This document shows, in pieces, positions 33,157 to 35,379 of a stretch of 35,379 nt of DNA (its first letter is position 1; every line of letters starts with the position of its first letter). The notes beneath the pieces were generated by a model. It was not told where the DNA came from, ran no database searches, and saw nothing but the letters and a program-made list of their open reading frames with translations. A program made the position numbers and the translations under genes. This DNA is from a virus: the IMG/VR virus record IMGVR_UViG_3300025099_000070, positions 1 to 35,379 of that record; one strand, written 5' to 3'.

Positions 33157-33189
33157 ACGTACAATTTTTGTTAATAAATTTATTTATAC

Positions 33190-33218
33190 TAAATATAAGA
33201 AATATTTTTTGATTTTGC
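33190..33218 (-). promoter_or_regulatory. Early/middle-type promoter for bS21
   Basis: TTGCAA (33218-33213), 17-base spacer ending TTTCT, TATATT (33195-33190), followed by TAG on the minus strand. The predicted start, near 33183, gives a leader of about 27 bases. It is the only copy of this element seen among the head and tail genes. Confidence 0.78.
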
Positions 33219-33220
33219 AA

Positions 33221-33817
33221 CTATATTCCGTAGAATTTTATAATAAGTTTTCCTGCTGTGTATATACCCGCAGTTCCTGATGTACCATTCGTCATGTATA
33301 TATAATCATCGGTAGATGGCACTCCCGTTATAGTTGATGTAGTTTTGAACTCACCTGAGTCTCGTGCTGAATCTGAAGTAAGTATTACTGCATTACTTTG
33401 AGTCACAGTTGCAAATGTACTTTGAATTGAAGCTGAGAATGCAAGATCTACATCATTCACCGATCCAGCTAAGGTTTCTCCACAACCTAAGTCAACTTTG
33501 TATAGATTCCCATGAATCGCAGTATCCCACTTTAATAGATAGCTAGAGTCTGATCCACTTATTCCTATAATTCCATTATCCGCAGCTGATCCACTCAACC
33601 CTTGAAGATCCATAATAACCGTTGTGATTTTTTCGCCATTGAGTTCTGCTATATCTAGTTGGTATGTATCACCAGTCCCTTGAACTCCAGTACCATAATC
33701 CACAGATGTTGATGTTGGTGCTGCTGTCGTATCAATTAAACTCTCAAACTCTGTTTGAGATGGAATACTTCCCTTTTGAAAATATCCTTTTAACGTAGAT
33801 TTAGTTACACGTGCCAT
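33221..33817 (-). CDS. Putative virion/fibre-type protein, unknown
   Basis: 198 aa. The N-terminus VTKSTLKGYFQKGSIPSQTE followed by FESLIDT resembles the yF..G..Pt...F..LIDs module at the start of many phage tail-fibre and decoration proteins. The rest is Ser/Thr/Gly-rich, beta-strand-like (ITTVIMDLQGLSGSAADNGI; LAFSASIQSTFATVTQSNAV) and ends in KLIIKFYGI, a typical beta-sandwich finish. It may be a head decoration or a fibre protein. Only a weak SD is seen; the previous gene ends 5 bases upstream, so translation may be coupled. Confidence 0.65.
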   Translation of the reverse strand: MARVTKSTLKGYFQKGSIPSQTEFESLIDTTAAPTSTSVDYGTGVQGTGDTYQLDIAELNGEKITTVIMDLQGLSGSAADNGIIGISGSDSSYLLKWDTAIHGNLYKVDLGCGETLAGSVNDVDLAFSASIQSTFATVTQSNAVILTSDSARDSGEFKTTSTITGVPSTDDYIYMTNGTSGTAGIYTAGKLIIKFYGI

Positions 33818-33822
33818 TTAAT

Positions 33823-34338
33823 TTACTTATCCGATTTTTTTGCTACTACACCTAATTTATGATGTAAATAAGAGTCTTGATCGTCTACTTCACCATCATT
33901 ATCTACATCTTTATCTTTCATTGCATCGAATTTAGTTGCAGCTTCTGTATCATCTATGTGATCTGTAGCTTCATTCATATCGAAATATTTAGATAATCTC
34001 ATACCTATCTCTTCATATAAAGATTCAGTACGTTGTTGTAGAACGCTCATTTCTTTTGCTGCTTTTTCAAATAATTTAGTCGCTCGAGATACTTCAGTCA
34101 TATCTCTTTTTACTGACATATTGTCGAACCAATCATCACCTTCTGATAAAGCTATATGTCCTGCTGTTTCCGTTAATTCTTTGATAGATTGTACTGTTTC
34201 TTTTAGAGAAGCTTCTCTATAGATATTTTTTCCGAACGAGGAGAAATTGCTAATGTTTTCTAAGAAAGCCTTTCTATCTTCCTTCGTTACTTTTGGTCTA
34301 TCGCTTTCAAACGATTCGTATATTTTTTTTAATTTCAT
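33823..34338 (-). CDS. Helical protein with one EF-hand-like calcium loop, unknown
   Basis: 171 aa, mostly charged helices. Near the C-terminus DVDNDGEVDDQD (144-155) fits the 12-residue EF-hand/dockerin loop, with Asp at 1, 3 and 5, Gly at 6 and Asp at 9 and 12. It is followed by SYLHHKLGVV. I recall similar D-D-DG-D loops next to YLxxxLG in other marine T4-like phage proteins. It lies between the gp21 unit and the 198-aa gene with an AGGAG SD, so it may be a head or core component. Confidence 0.62.
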   Translation of the reverse strand: MKLKKIYESFESDRPKVTKEDRKAFLENISNFSSFGKNIYREASLKETVQSIKELTETAGHIALSEGDDWFDNMSVKRDMTEVSRATKLFEKAAKEMSVLQQRTESLYEEIGMRLSKYFDMNEATDHIDDTEAATKFDAMKDKDVDNDGEVDDQDSYLHHKLGVVAKKSDK

Positions 34339-34348
34339 TATATTTCTC

Positions 34349-34639
34349 CTAAAGGTACTTTGTTGATGTCTTTTTAAGTTGATCGGTCATTTTTTCCATT
34401 GTTTTTTTACAAGACGTCCACATTTTGTCTAATTTATTAAATTCACTTCTCGGCATTTTATCTTCATCTACCATCATTTCGAAGTGAGTAAGGTAAGTTT
34501 CCATAAACTCATCAGCTTTGAATTCAAACTGCTTTTGAAAATCACTACCAGCGTTTTCATTTAACGATCCTTGTATTGATTTTTCTCTTAACCACTTTCC
34601 ATGATTGAATTTACCGTTTTTATTTACATATTTACTCAT
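34349..34639 (-). CDS. Small helical protein next to prohead protease, unknown
   Basis: 96 aa, Lys/Met/Glu-rich and predicted all-helical (FKADEFMETYLTHFEMMVDE; DKMWTSCKKTMEKMTDQLKK). No motif found. The ATG overlaps the gp21 stop by one base (TAATG) and has an AGGAG SD, so it is tightly coupled to the protease. Position in a T4-type head cluster suggests a small prohead core protein, which is inference only. Confidence 0.6.
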   Translation of the reverse strand: MSKYVNKNGKFNHGKWLREKSIQGSLNENAGSDFQKQFEFKADEFMETYLTHFEMMVDEDKMPRSEFNKLDKMWTSCKKTMEKMTDQLKKTSTKYL

Positions 34640-35250
34640 TATAGATCTCCTAATATATCACGAATGATTGAATTCGTTTTGCAATACTTATCACATACGT
34701 CCCATTCACTTGCTTGGTTATTTACACCTTCATTTACTGGTGCCATAAAAGCTCCATGCGTTGAAGGATTTGAAACAAAGTCCCAACATATCAATTCAAA
34801 ATCATCTTCTACCGCTACCGTGTTTTCACCTATTGATTTAACTGATCCTAACCCTCTACTAGATATTCCTAATTTAATACCTGCTTTTAGTAATTCTTTT
34901 AGTATATTTCCTGACGGTGTTCCTAGAATCTCTACTTTTCCTACTACATCATCTCCTTTCCACCATACATCTTGTACGTTGTGTGAAACATTTTGTAAAT
35001 TTACTACAGATGATTCTGGATGATCTAATTCTCCAAGAGCTCTTCTCTCAGCTATTTGAACCTTTTTATAATTTTCCACTTCACGAGCTAAAATATCTTT
35101 TGGATAAACTCTTCCGTTTTGATTTTTTGCTCCAGATCTTTGCAACACTCCTTGTACAATAACACGTCCTCCGTTAGCTTCTTCAGATTCTTTAATCATC
35201 TGAGGTGTTATTTGGAATGTTGTATAATCTATTAAAAGTTCTTTTGCCAT
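34639..35250 (-). CDS. gp21: Prohead maturation protease (T4 gp21-like, S78 family)
   Basis: 203 aa. GVLQRSGAKNQNGRVYPKDI at 34-53, the catalytic His region RALGELDHPESS (70-81; His77) and the Ser region KLGISSRGLGS (126-136; Ser130 or Ser131) are the hallmarks of T4-type prohead proteases. VEDDFELICWDFVSNPSTHG follows. In T4-like heads it cuts gp23, gp22 and core proteins after (I/L)xE. An AAGGAG SD precedes the ATG. It is followed by the two small genes and precedes the scaffold and capsid genes as in T4. Confidence 0.93.
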   Translation of the reverse strand: MAKELLIDYTTFQITPQMIKESEEANGGRVIVQGVLQRSGAKNQNGRVYPKDILAREVENYKKVQIAERRALGELDHPESSVVNLQNVSHNVQDVWWKGDDVVGKVEILGTPSGNILKELLKAGIKLGISSRGLGSVKSIGENTVAVEDDFELICWDFVSNPSTHGAFMAPVNEGVNNQASEWDVCDKYCKTNSIIRDILGDL

Positions 35251-35261
35251 CTCTTATCTCC

Positions 35262-35378
35262 TTAGGATCTATTTGCCCAAGCATTTCTCAGTTTATAAAT
35301 ATCAAAAAGAATACGTCCAACCTCTTTTCTGATCATCTTTCGTATTTGATCTAATTGATTTTTTTGAAATCCGTCTCC
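35262..35378 (-). CDS. C-terminal end of a head-cluster protein (truncated by window edge)
   Basis: The frame entering from the right edge reads 38 residues to a TAA at 35264-35262, including QIRKMIRKEVGRILFDIYKL and RNAWANRS. It is basic, helical and ends 11 bases before the gp21 ATG. In T4 the gene before 21 is 68 (prohead core), so a gp67/gp68-like protein is possible, but too little is visible to name it. Confidence 0.6.
   Translation of the reverse strand, partial: GDGFQKNQLDQIRKMIRKEVGRILFDIYKLRNAWANRS
35294..35303 (-). promoter_or_regulatory. GATATTTATA box upstream of gp21 (inside the preceding gene)
   Basis: A GATATTTATA sequence lies 44 bases before the gp21 ATG. It also codes for Asp-Ile-Tyr in the preceding gene, so chance from coding cannot be excluded. 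Confidence 0.35.
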
Positions 35379-35379
35379 T

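Noticed and set aside
1-35379. tRNA genes, CRISPR arrays, insertion sequences, integrase or attachment sites
   Set aside because: Gaps are too short and no cloverleaf, repeat-spacer pattern, transposase or integrase was seen.

Overview
This window is part of a T4-type (myovirus-like) tailed-phage genome, AT-rich and almost entirely coding. Every supported gene lies on the minus strand, so transcription runs from high to low coordinates. The T4 assignment rests on recognisable gp21, gp22, gp23, gp13/14-like neck proteins, gp18, gp19, gp26-like, gp48-like, gp53/LysM-like and gp32/UvsX/gp41-like proteins in near-syntenic order. PhoH, a ribosomal protein bS21 homologue and the YHIH-type structural motif are typical of marine T4-like phages. 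The host cannot be fixed. Most genes carry Shine-Dalgarno (SD) sequences and the promoters look sigma70-like (TTGCAW-17-TATATT). Both argue against Bacteroidota and fit an AT-rich proteobacterium such as a SAR11-type host, but that is inference.

Right end to left end, in transcription order: (i) head morphogenesis 35379-29698: end of an unidentified protein, prohead protease gp21, two small proteins (one with an EF-hand-like loop), a 198-aa virion-like protein, bS21 as a separate unit, acidic scaffold gp22, major capsid protein gp23 and a strong terminator; (ii) phoH, then neck and connector proteins 28837-25362 (one fused to a LamG domain) and two small proteins; (iii) tail 24699-18250: sheath, tube, terminator, gp26-like chaperone with an apparent frameshift into a gp51-like ORF, and tape measure; (iv) baseplate 18249-8902: gp48-like protein with 16-residue repeats, LysM protein, 1590-aa hub protein and a YHIH-motif protein; (v) a degenerate family-A-polymerase-like gene, a 732-aa unknown protein and two small unknowns 8856-4582; (vi) replication/recombination 4463-106: gp32-like SSB, UvsX/RecA, 5'-3' exonuclease, gp41-like helicase, and the first codons of one more gene.

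Two promoter vocabularies can be read. A TTGCAW-N17-TATATT element with a conserved TTTC[G/T] just before the -10 precedes the helicase, SSB, the small membrane protein, the PolA-like gene and bS21; these look early or middle. An ATATTTATA box (often GATATTTATA), the reverse complement of the T4 late box TATAAATA, lies upstream of gp21, gp22, phoH, the neck gene, the sheath, tube and tape-measure genes, and SSB. bS21 thus appears to be an early-type gene with its own promoter and terminator inside the late capsid cluster.

No tRNA, CRISPR array, insertion sequence or stretch over 300 bases without a gene was found. The largest non-coding gap is 32608-32802, which holds a terminator, a putative late box and three hairpins.
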